Assembly (NCBI GenBank): GCA_903884235.1
Contig: CAISEB010000004.1
Location: 34,044 to 98,043, forward strand
DNA: 64,000 bases
Origin: an uncultured Pseudomonadota bacterium
GTDB taxonomy: Bacteria > Pseudomonadota > Gammaproteobacteria > Steroidobacterales > Steroidobacteraceae
Direction: 5' to 3'
Under the pieces are notes generated by a model. That model made no database searches. It was not told the DNA's origin and was given only the letters and a program-made list of their open reading frames with translations. Below are positions 20,291 to 29,075 of this stretch, one piece after another. The position numbers and the translations under genes were made by a program. Each line of letters begins with the position of its first letter. The stretch's first letter is position 1.

Positions 20291-21745
20291 TCAGCTTAGC
20301 TCCGGGGGGGCAGGCCGCAGCGGCACCGCACGGCCACCGAATGCCCGCTCGACCTCGGCCCGGCGCTCCGCCAGCAGCGCCGCGCGGCCGTCCCGGTACA
20401 GCAGGTTGAACGACTCGAACGGCACCAGCCGGCCGTCCGGCTGCACCAGGTGCACGCAGGACTTCTTCATCGCGCGGACGTCGAAGTTGACCGCATCCAT
20501 GAACGCCATCACGAGCACGCGGAACACGTCCCGGTAGCCGAGCGACGGCGGCGCCTCGACCGACGGCAGGCAGCACATCAGCGAGGCGAGCCGCGCCGCC
20601 TGCGCCTCCGGTCCGGCGTCGGTCGAGAACACCCGGAACACCTCGCGGCGCAGATCGGGATCGGATTCGAACACGATCGTGTTGCGGGGACCGGCCAGCA
20701 ACACCTCGGGGCCGACGAACCGAGTCAGCGGCACGACGCCAGCCGGCGTCTTGATCGCGTAGCCCATCGCGAGCGCATCGGGATTGCACGGCACGGGCAC
20801 GATGTCCTCCGGCCTGAACATCGGCGTCTGGGCGAGAATCGCCTGGCGCACCTCGCCGAGGGTGAGGCGCCCCGCCGGCACCCCGTCGGTGCGCCCCGCA
20901 TACTGCACCGGCTGCAGCGTGACCCCGCGCACGCAGGGCTGCGCCGCGGCGAACTCGATCAGCCGCCCGATCTCGCCGTCGTTGACGCCCCGCGCCACCG
21001 TGACGACGAGCGTCGTCGACAGGCCGACCGCGTTCAGGCGCGCGAGGGCGTCGTGGCGCACGCGCCGCAGGTCGGCGCCGCGCAACCGCATCAGCGGCTC
21101 CCGCTCCAGCGAGTCGAACTGCAGGTAGATCTCGAATGCGGGCGCGTACGCGGCGAGCCGTTCGGCGAAGCCGGCCTCGCGCGCGATGCGCACGCCGTTC
21201 GTGTTCATCATCAGGTGACGGATCGGGCGGCGCTTGGCCGCATCGAGGATCGCGAACAGCTCCGGATGCTCGGTGGGCTCGCCACCGGACAGCTGCACGA
21301 CGTCCGGCTCGCCCTCGTTGGCGACGATCGCATCGAGCATGCGCTCGATGGTCGCCAGGTCGCGATGCTGTCCGGCGCGATGGGGCCCGGAATCGGCATA
21401 GCACACGGGACAGGCGAGATTGCAGGCGTCCGTGACCTCGAGGATCGTCAGGCAGGAATGCTGCATGTGATCCGGACACAGCCCACAGTCGTATGGGCAG
21501 CCCCAGTGCATGTCGGTGTTGAACCGCAGCGGCATCTCCGGCGGCTTGATCCACGCTTCCCGCCCGCTGCGCCAGTAGGCGGCGTCCGGCGCGACCAGCA
21601 CCTTCGAGGTGCCATGCTCCGGGCACCACTTGTACATCCAGACCTCGCCGTCGCGGATGACGTGCTTGGCCTCGATGCGGCGCAGGCAGTGCTCGCACAG
21701 CGACAGCGTCTGGTCATAGTAGAGGTAAGGTCGCACGCGTGGCAC
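20291..21745 (-). CDS. Radical SAM protein of the MJ0619 / tetraether lipid synthase-like family
   Basis: The protein has 484 residues from a GTG start at 21745. An N-terminal cysteine ribbon (C17, C20, C41) is followed by an extra cluster in WGCPYDCGLCPDH (C83, C87, C90) and C98. The canonical radical SAM C108-x3-C112-x2-C115 then sits within EVTDACNLACPVCYA, and the SAM-binding region includes QLSGGEPTEHPEL. This order of extra N-terminal cysteines before the SAM motif is what I recognise from the archaeal MJ0619/Tes group, which makes C-C bonds between lipid tails. The start lies 1 nt after the stop of an Lgt-like membrane protein. A role in membrane-lipid modification is inference. Confidence 0.8.
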   Translation of the reverse strand: MPRVRPYLYYDQTLSLCEHCLRRIEAKHVIRDGEVWMYKWCPEHGTSKVLVAPDAAYWRSGREAWIKPPEMPLRFNTDMHWGCPYDCGLCPDHMQHSCLTILEVTDACNLACPVCYADSGPHRAGQHRDLATIERMLDAIVANEGEPDVVQLSGGEPTEHPELFAILDAAKRRPIRHLMMNTNGVRIAREAGFAERLAAYAPAFEIYLQFDSLEREPLMRLRGADLRRVRHDALARLNAVGLSTTLVVTVARGVNDGEIGRLIEFAAAQPCVRGVTLQPVQYAGRTDGVPAGRLTLGEVRQAILAQTPMFRPEDIVPVPCNPDALAMGYAIKTPAGVVPLTRFVGPEVLLAGPRNTIVFESDPDLRREVFRVFSTDAGPEAQAARLASLMCCLPSVEAPPSLGYRDVFRVLVMAFMDAVNFDVRAMKKSCVHLVQPDGRLVPFESFNLLYRDGRAALLAERRAEVERAFGGRAVPLRPAPPELS

Positions 21746-21746
21746 T

Positions 21747-22499
21747 TCAGCGGCTCCGCTGGCGCGCGATGCGCGTGGCGAACCAGCCGGCGCCGGCGAG
21801 GCCCGCCCACTGGATCGCCGACAGGCCCGCGATGCGGTCGATCGCGATGCCGCCGGCGGCGGTCGCGCCGAATGGCGGCTTCAGGAAGTCGAGCGCGACG
21901 CGCAGCAGGCAGTAGCCGAGCAGGAACGCGTTGAACGCACGGCCCTTCGACCACGCCGCGCGCGGGCGACACGCGACCCAGAGCACGACGACGCCGGCGA
22001 TCTCGATGAGACCCGTCGGGTAGCGGGGCACGCCGTCGCCGTAGTCCCAGCCGTAGCCCGTCCCAGTCGGGCTGCCATAGGTCATGTCCCAGATTCCGGC
22101 CAGCTGGCAGCCGACCCGACCGATCACGAGGCCGATGGCGAGGGCTGGCACCCACGCGTCGCCGGTCGGCGTGCGCCAGCCGGTGAGCGCCTTGCCCACC
22201 TCGGTGCCGAGCGTACCGCCGAGGAGCGCGCCGAGCACGCTCTTGCCGGAGATCCAGCCGGCAGCGCCGTGCCCGACGACCCAGGTCAAGCTGGCGAGCG
22301 CGTGCAGCAGCACGGCGCCGGCGGCGGCGCCGAACAACGTGCATGCGAACAGGAGCGCCAGGTCGGCGCGGGCAAGCAGGACCGGGTCGGCGCGACGACC
22401 GCGGAGGTAGACGCGCGCACCGACGAAGTACGCGATCCAGTCGGTCATCGCATGCGCGAAGGGGGTCGACTGCGTGAACGCGAGAAGTGTGCCGGTCAT
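21747..22499 (-). CDS. Lgt-like (prolipoprotein diacylglyceryl transferase-related) membrane protein
   Basis: The 250-residue protein is strongly hydrophobic with about seven predicted membrane segments. It resembles Lgt: a SGKSVLGALLGG loop, then the conserved GRVGCQLAGIWD (Arg of the Lgt GRIGN motif kept), YGSPTGTGYGWDYGDG and PRYPTGLIEI. In Lgt the last motif normally starts with His (HPTQLYE); here that position is Tyr, so ordinary lipoprotein acylation is doubtful. Translation is coupled to the MJ0619-like radical SAM gene, with 1 nt between stop and start. I infer a lipid-headgroup or lipid-tail function shared by the pair. Confidence 0.8.
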   Translation of the reverse strand: MTGTLLAFTQSTPFAHAMTDWIAYFVGARVYLRGRRADPVLLARADLALLFACTLFGAAAGAVLLHALASLTWVVGHGAAGWISGKSVLGALLGGTLGTEVGKALTGWRTPTGDAWVPALAIGLVIGRVGCQLAGIWDMTYGSPTGTGYGWDYGDGVPRYPTGLIEIAGVVVLWVACRPRAAWSKGRAFNAFLLGYCLLRVALDFLKPPFGATAAGGIAIDRIAGLSAIQWAGLAGAGWFATRIARQRSR

Positions 22500-22510
22500 G
22501 GATCGAGGGT

Positions 22511-22531
22511 CGCGGCGATTTAATCGCCGCG
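22511..22531. repeat. Perfect 21-bp palindrome at the end of the small membrane protein gene
   Basis: Two 10-base arms, CGCGGCGATT and AATCGCCGCG, flank a single T. The palindrome covers the stop codon (22520-22522) of the upstream 78-residue gene and lies 12 bases before the Lgt-like start. It could be a processing or attenuation hairpin or a protein-binding site. There is no U-tract, so it is not a classical terminator. Confidence 0.55.
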
Positions 22532-22756
22532 GAACACCCTGTAGATCGCGTACAGCCCGCCGACCCCGGCTGCGGCGCAAGACAGGCCGAGCACGGCCAG
22601 CAGCATCATCCCGTCTGCGCCGGACGTCACGTTCACCACGAACAGGGTCGCCCCGCAGGCCGTGAACAGCACCGTGGGGATGGCGACCAGGAGCAGCAGG
22701 ATCGTCACGACCATGCTCGGCCGGCGCCGCCGCGGGGGCTCGATCGTCGCGGTCAT
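22520..22756 (-). CDS. Small two-helix membrane protein, paralogue 1
   Basis: The 78-residue protein has a short Arg/Pro-rich cytoplasmic N-terminus, then two hydrophobic helices (about residues 16-42 and 50-70) with the motif LFTACGATLF at the end of the first. An AGGAG ribosome-binding site precedes the ATG. The next gene upstream encodes a protein of the same length, topology and central LFTACG motif, so the two are tandem paralogues. No function is known. It is 20 nt upstream of the Lgt-like gene on the same strand. Confidence 0.7.
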   Translation of the reverse strand: MTATIEPPRRRRPSMVVTILLLLVAIPTVLFTACGATLFVVNVTSGADGMMLLAVLGLSCAAAGVGGLYAIYRVFRGD

Positions 22757-22828
22757 TCCGACTCCTGCGCCCTGGCGAGGTGCCGCGGGCTGCAGCGCGA
22801 GTCTAGCAGTCCGGTCGGCACGCCCCGC

Positions 22829-23074
22829 TCACAGGCGCCGGCGGATCCGCTCGAGGCCATACAGCACGGCGCCCCCGGCCACGGCGCAGGCGAGCGCCGC
22901 CAGCGTCTCGCCGCGATCGACGCCACTGCCCGCGAGGCCCGCGATCGAGAACAGGACGCCGCAGGCGGTGAACAGGAACACGAGGAACGCGACGCAGCCG
23001 AGCGCGATGGCGGCCAGCATGCGGCGGAACGTGCGCCGCGGGTCCGGCGGTGGCGAGTCCGGATCAGCCGCCAT
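22829..23074 (-). CDS. Small two-helix membrane protein, paralogue 2
   Basis: The 81-residue protein has a charged Pro/Asp-rich N-terminus, a first hydrophobic helix ending in LFTACGVLF, and a second helix around residues 55-73 followed by a basic tail (LERIRRRL). The shared LFTACG motif and layout mark it as a sister of the 78-residue protein downstream. It is read in the same direction as the Lgt-like and radical SAM genes. No function is known. Confidence 0.68.
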   Translation of the reverse strand: MAADPDSPPPDPRRTFRRMLAAIALGCVAFLVFLFTACGVLFSIAGLAGSGVDRGETLAALACAVAGGAVLYGLERIRRRL

Positions 23075-23125
23075 GCGCGCGCCTGCGGCCCACCGCCCTG
23101 CCGGGAGCGGCTTGCCCCGCGCGGA

Positions 23126-23551
23126 TCAGGCGCAGGATGGGCAGTCTCCGGCCGCCCTGCAGTCGGCCACGCCCTGGGTCCGGATCCAGCGGCAGGCCGC
23201 ACCGGCCGTCGGATGGAAATGCACGTGGATCTCCGGCTGGAACAGGCCCGCCAGCCGCTTGATCTCGGCGACGACCGCCGGATCGGTCGCGACGCTCGCG
23301 ATCACGAGATCGGGATGGGTGTAGCGGGACCCGATCTGCAGCGCCGCGATCAGCATCGCGTTGTCCTCGCAGACCGTGAGGGACTCGACGCGGGAGTAGT
23401 CGGCGATGCAGCAACGGATCTCGTCGAAGCGGGGATCCGAGCAGACCTCGCGCAGGCTCGCGACCAGGTCCTCGCCGGTGACCAGACCGGAGTATCGCCG
23501 CACGAGGCAGCGCGATTCCCAGACCAGTTCGTACGGCAACTCGGTCCCCAT
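23126..23551 (-). CDS. Conserved small cytosolic protein of unknown function
   Basis: About 141 residues if started at the ATG at 23551 (MGTELPYELVWESRCLVRRY); the frame stays open further upstream but becomes low-complexity. The body alternates strands and helices (GLVTGEDLVASLREVCSDP, IRCCIADYSRVESL, HPDLVIASVATDP), which resembles STAS/SpoIIAA-like folds. The C-terminus has a cysteine cluster (GVADCRAAGDCPSC). I cannot assign a function. It is the first of five same-strand genes leading into the radical SAM locus. The GGGAG before the ATG abuts it, so the start is uncertain. Confidence 0.55.
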   Translation of the reverse strand: MGTELPYELVWESRCLVRRYSGLVTGEDLVASLREVCSDPRFDEIRCCIADYSRVESLTVCEDNAMLIAALQIGSRYTHPDLVIASVATDPAVVAEIKRLAGLFQPEIHVHFHPTAGAACRWIRTQGVADCRAAGDCPSCA

Positions 23552-23685
23552 CTCCCGGCCGGCGAGCGCGTCCGTGCCAACCTCTGCGCCCCCTCGCCGA
23601 TCCGCGTCGGCCCGGCCATCGCGCAGGGCGATATACTGGGCGTTTGAGGACACGCGGCCCCGAATCTGTCCTTGCCCGGGGCTGC

Positions 23686-23712
23686 TTCGGAGTGTACGCA
23701 CCCCTTTACAAT
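23686..23712 (+). promoter_or_regulatory. Possible ettA promoter
   Basis: A -10-like TACAAT (23707-23712) is preceded, 15 bases earlier, by a weak -35-like TTCGGA (23686-23691). A second -10-like TATACT lies at 23632-23637. The leader to ettA would be about 60 or 130 nt long. It contains a 6-bp hairpin (TATCGC / GCGATA, 23729-23746). Confidence 0.35.
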
Positions 23713-23774
23713 CCCGGGAGTAGGTGAATATCGCAAAACGGCGATACCCAACCTCCTAAAGAGCGAGTGAGGAA

Positions 23775-25442
<1,668 letters not shown>

Positions 25443-25592
25443 GCGGGGCCCTGCCCGGGTGCGGCGGCGTGGCCCCCCCCCGGGACCCTCCCGCTGGCCG
25501 GGGATGCGCTAGACTCGGCCCAAACAGGGCACCGCCCGGGGGCGGGTCGCGGCATCCGCGGCCCGGCGGCCGGCGCCCGGCGGGGACTGGCC

Positions 25593-26306
25593 ATGCCGAT
25601 CTACATCGATTCGGGCGGCACGCTGCACCACGACCAGGCGCACAACTTCGCCCTGACCTGCCCGCATTGCGAGGTGCTGGCGCACGTCACGCCGGTGTCC
25701 GTCCCGTCCTACGCCGCACTCGTCTCGATGAAGCCCTCGCACGTCGGCATCGTCTACCGTTGCGACGCGTGCAACCAGCCGCTGTTCCTGAAGTTCCCGG
25801 TCAAGATGTACGCCGGCACCCGCGTCGAGCTCGCCAGCGGCTATACGGAACTCGAGCGCCCGCGCGAGAAATTCGACGTCACCCACCTGCCCCAGGAGAT
25901 CGACGCACAGTGCCGCGAGGCGCTGGCGTGCTTCTCCGCGGGCTGCTGGAACGCATTCGGGTCGATGTGCCGGCGCATCGCGCAGTCCACGTTCCAGGAC
26001 CTCGGCGAGCACGGCAAGCTGAAGATGTTCGACCAGCTCAACGACTCGCGCGAGATGGCCGAACTCGACCAGGAGACCTTCAACCTGCTGCGGCGCGTGC
26101 TGTTCGCCACCGACTCCAACGGCGGGCGCAACTCGATGCCGCCACTCGACGCCAACTCCGCCGGCATCCTGCTCGAGGTGCTGAAGGACCTGCTGTACCA
26201 GAGCTACGTGCGTCGCGGCCGCCTGCAGCAGGCGATGATGATGCGCCGCAGGTTCGCGACCGACGACACGGCGGCGAAGGTCACGCTGCTCGGGGCCAAG
26301 CCATGA
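25593..26306 (+). CDS. DUF4145-domain protein with zinc-ribbon-like N-terminus
   Basis: The 237-residue protein starts with a probable zinc ribbon: CPHCEV near residue 24 and YRCDACNQPL near residue 57. The following helical part (EIDAQCREALACFSAGCWNA, MCRRIAQSTF, GHGxLxxF-like region, SAGILLEVLKDLLYQ) matches DUF4145, a domain often attached to nucleases and defence proteins but also found alone, as here. No function is known. Its stop overlaps the ATG of the first SIMPL gene (ATGA), so the two are translationally coupled. Confidence 0.78.
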   Translation: MPIYIDSGGTLHHDQAHNFALTCPHCEVLAHVTPVSVPSYAALVSMKPSHVGIVYRCDACNQPLFLKFPVKMYAGTRVELASGYTELERPREKFDVTHLPQEIDAQCREALACFSAGCWNAFGSMCRRIAQSTFQDLGEHGKLKMFDQLNDSREMAELDQETFNLLRRVLFATDSNGGRNSMPPLDANSAGILLEVLKDLLYQSYVRRGRLQQAMMMRRRFATDDTAAKVTLLGAKP

Positions 26307-27031
26307 ACCGGAACACGTCCATCGCCGCCGTCGCCCTCGTCGCAATCCTAGGCGCCCTCGTGCCGGCGGCGCACGCCGCCGATGCCGCGCCCCCGCAGGT
26401 GACGGCGGGCGGGTCGGGCGAGGTTCGCATCCCGCCGACGCACGCGAGCTTCAGCGTCTCCATCCAGACGAGCGCGCAGACCTCGGCGGCCGCGGCGGCC
26501 GAGAACGCGAGCATCACGAAGGACGTCACGACCGCCCTCCTGGCGGCGGGACTTGCGCGCGACGAACTGAAGGCATCGCGACTGAACGTCAATGCGGTCT
26601 GGGACTACTCCAAGACCGGCGAGCGCCACCGGCGCGGCTACACGGCGATCAACGCGCTGCTGATCGACACGAAGCAACTGGACAAGCTGGGCGCCGTGAT
26701 CGACGCCGGCCTTGAGGCGGGCGCTTCGTCCGTGTCCAGCCCGTACTTCGCAGCCGACGACCGCGGTGCCGCGCGCCACCAGGCGCTGGCCCTCGCGGTC
26801 GCGGCCGCGCGAGATGACGCCGAGTCGGTCGCGAAGGCCGCCGGCGGCACGCTCGGCGAACTGCTGGATGCCGGCACGGACGGCGCCGTGTATGCAGGGC
26901 GGCCGGAGTCCCCGATGTTCATGCGCTCGCGCACCGCCGAGGCCGGTGCCGCCACGGAGGTCATCTCGAGCGACATCGTCGTCTCCGCGCACGTCAACAT
27001 GCGCTGGGCGTTCCTTGCTGGCCGTCGCTAG
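26303..27031 (+). CDS. SIMPL-domain (DUF541) periplasmic protein, copy 1
   Basis: The 242-residue protein has a signal peptide (residues 1-27, cleaved near AHAAD) and a SIMPL domain starting with VTAGGSGEVRIPPTHASFSV. A central YTAINALLIDTKQLDKLG and a C-terminal SDIVVSAHVNMRWAF complete it. SIMPL proteins (BP26/OMP28-like) are periplasmic or outer-membrane associated; some form channel-like assemblies, and function is largely unknown. The start overlaps the DUF4145 stop by 4 nt. A paralogue of exactly the same length follows 42 nt downstream. Confidence 0.85.
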   Translation: MNRNTSIAAVALVAILGALVPAAHAADAAPPQVTAGGSGEVRIPPTHASFSVSIQTSAQTSAAAAAENASITKDVTTALLAAGLARDELKASRLNVNAVWDYSKTGERHRRGYTAINALLIDTKQLDKLGAVIDAGLEAGASSVSSPYFAADDRGAARHQALALAVAAARDDAESVAKAAGGTLGELLDAGTDGAVYAGRPESPMFMRSRTAEAGAATEVISSDIVVSAHVNMRWAFLAGRR

Positions 27032-27073
27032 GCGACGCCTATCCGGCCGATCCGCACCGGAGGCTCCTCCATC

Positions 27074-27802
27074 ATGATCGCCAGGCACTGGCAGCACCTG
27101 CTGCTCCTCTGCGCCGCCGCCTTTCCAAACGCCGGCGCGCTCGCGCAGCCGGCGCCGGGCCTTTCGGAAATCATCGTGTCCGGATCCGGCGAAGTGCGCG
27201 TCGCGCCGACGCGGGCCCGCCTGACCATCCACGTTCGCAGGACCGCGCCGACGGCGGCGGCGGCCGGCGCCGAGGCGGCCCGCGCCTCCAAGGCCGTCAC
27301 CTCGGCCCTGGCCGCTGCCGGATTGGCCGGCGACGGGATCACCGAGACGAGTGTGAGCGTGGCGCCGCACACCGACGACAACGATGCGCACCGCCGGCGA
27401 ACGGGCTTCGACGCCACGGCCACCCTGCACGTCGAGACGACGAACCTCGACCGCGTCGGGCCGCTGATTGACGCTGCGCTTGCGGCCGGCGTGACCGATG
27501 TCGACGATGCCGAGTTCGTGATCGACGATCCGCAGGCCGCGCGACAGCAGGCCCTCGCGCTCGCGGTGGCCGCGACACGTCGTGACGGCCAGACGCTGGC
27601 TCGCGCGGCCGGGGGCGGCCTCGGGGAACTGCTGGTGCTGAGCACCATCGGACTCGGCGATGCGATGCCCGCGGCCCTCGTGGAGGCGCCGGACTACCGG
27701 CCGCCGCCGACGGACGTGGTCCACTCGACGGTCGTACCCGGCCTCATCTCGGTCACGGCCCACGTCACGGCGCGATATGCGTTCCTCGCACCGGCCCGTT
27801 GA
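27074..27802 (+). CDS. SIMPL-domain (DUF541) periplasmic protein, copy 2
   Basis: The 242-residue protein has a signal peptide ending near ALAQ and then the same domain order as the preceding gene (IIVSGSGEVRVAPTRARLTI; central FDATATLHVETTNLDRVG; C-terminal ISVTAHVTARYAFLAP). The two are tandem duplicates that have diverged considerably. They probably act together in the periplasm. It overlaps no gene; the VOC gene follows 16 nt later. Confidence 0.84.
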   Translation: MIARHWQHLLLLCAAAFPNAGALAQPAPGLSEIIVSGSGEVRVAPTRARLTIHVRRTAPTAAAAGAEAARASKAVTSALAAAGLAGDGITETSVSVAPHTDDNDAHRRRTGFDATATLHVETTNLDRVGPLIDAALAAGVTDVDDAEFVIDDPQAARQQALALAVAATRRDGQTLARAAGGGLGELLVLSTIGLGDAMPAALVEAPDYRPPPTDVVHSTVVPGLISVTAHVTARYAFLAPAR

Positions 27803-27818
27803 CCCGCGGACGGACCCG

Positions 27819-28196
27819 ATGGCCAGCCACCGACACATCGTCGGCAGCCGCGAGGAGCGCGCGGCCCAGGGCGCGTTGGAACTCGTCGTGCCGGACCTCG
27901 CCCGCGCGCTATCCTTCTACGCCTCGCTAGGCTTCGAGACCCTGCGGCGAACGGACGGCTTCGCCGTGATGACCTTCGGCGACGTCCACCTGCTCTTCGC
28001 CGAGGATCCCGCGGCCACGACGGCGCCACGCTGGGCCAACCTGCGCATCGTCGTCGCCGACGTCGATCGCATCTGGGCGCTCCTGCGGCACCTTCCGATC
28101 GCGTGCCCGATCGGGGACCGGGAGTACGGCCTGCGTGATTTCACCGTCCGCGACCCGTTCGGATTCGAACTGCGTTTCGCGCAGCTGATCGAGTAG
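27819..28196 (+). CDS. VOC (glyoxalase/bleomycin-resistance fold) family protein
   Basis: The 125-residue protein has a single VOC module pattern: LELVVPDLARALSFYASLGF, then FGDVHLLFAED, LRIVVADVDRIWALL and FTVRDPFGFELRFAQ. Such proteins bind metals or small toxic ligands; substrate is unknown. The ATG at 27819 follows the second SIMPL gene by 16 nt, so it may be part of the DUF4145-SIMPL-SIMPL unit. It converges with murI. Confidence 0.78.
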   Translation: MASHRHIVGSREERAAQGALELVVPDLARALSFYASLGFETLRRTDGFAVMTFGDVHLLFAEDPAATTAPRWANLRIVVADVDRIWALLRHLPIACPIGDREYGLRDFTVRDPFGFELRFAQLIE

Positions 28197-28223
28197 CAGC
28201 AGGCACCCGGGCCCGGCGCGCAC

Positions 28224-29075
28224 TCAGGCGACGTCGACGATCTCGATGTCCGCCGCGCCCAGCGGCCGCGCCAGGAACTGGCTCCCAACCCGCGCGAACC
28301 GCTCCGGTCCGTCGGTGGCGAGGAACCGCGTCGCGCGCTCCGCGCCCGCGCCGGCCGGCGCGAGGTCGCCGGCCGCGACGAGCTCGGCGACCGCCGCCGC
28401 CGTCGTCGCCGCCGAGTCCACCAGCGCGACGCCGGCCGGCAGCAGCCGCGCAAGCGTCGGCGCCAGCACCGGGAAGTGCGTGCAGCCAAGCAACACCGTG
28501 TCCGGCGCCGACGGATGCGGGTAGATCGCGCCGAGGTAGCGGCGCGCCGCGTGCTCGGCGACGTCGCTGTCGCCCCAGCCCTCCTCGGCCAGCGCGACGA
28601 ACACCGAGCAGCCGATAGGAGTGACCGCGACGTCCGCGGCGAGGCGCGCGAGCGCCGATTGGTAGGCGCCCGCGCGGATCGTGCCCTCGGTCGCGAGCAC
28701 CAGCACGCGGCGGTTGCGGGTCGCGGCAAGCGCCGCACGCGCACCGGGCTCGACGACGCCGACCACGGGCATGCCGGGATGCGCGGCGACGAGCTCGGGC
28801 AGCGCCGCGCTCGCCGCGGTGTTGCAGGCGATCACGAGCGCCTTGACGCCGCTCCTCACGAGCAGGCGCGCGCACTGCGTCGCGTAGCGCACGACGCTCG
28901 CCGGACTCTTCGTGCCGTAGGGCAGGCGCGCCGTGTCGCCCAGATAGAGGAACGATTCGCCGGGCAGCGCGGACTCGAGCGCGCGCAGCACCGTGAGTCC
29001 GCCGACACCCGAGTCGAACACGCCGATCGGCCGGTCGTCGACCAGCCGCGGCGCCGGTTCAGCCGAGCGCGACAC
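28224..29075 (-). CDS. murI: Glutamate racemase
   Basis: The 283-residue protein supplies D-glutamate for peptidoglycan. Both catalytic cysteine regions are present: [12 protein letters not shown] and [13 protein letters not shown]. The N-terminal [17 protein letters not shown] and [15 protein letters not shown] are classic MurI. The GTG at 29075 lies inside the end of purL, overlapping by 17 nt. Confidence 0.94.
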   Translation of the reverse strand: MSRSAEPAPRLVDDRPIGVFDSGVGGLTVLRALESALPGESFLYLGDTARLPYGTKSPASVVRYATQCARLLVRSGVKALVIACNTAASAALPELVAAHPGMPVVGVVEPGARAALAATRNRRVLVLATEGTIRAGAYQSALARLAADVAVTPIGCSVFVALAEEGWGDSDVAEHAARRYLGAIYPHPSAPDTVLLGCTHFPVLAPTLARLLPAGVALVDSAATTAAAVAELVAAGDLAPAGAGAERATRFLATDGPERFARVGSQFLARPLGAADIEIVDVA

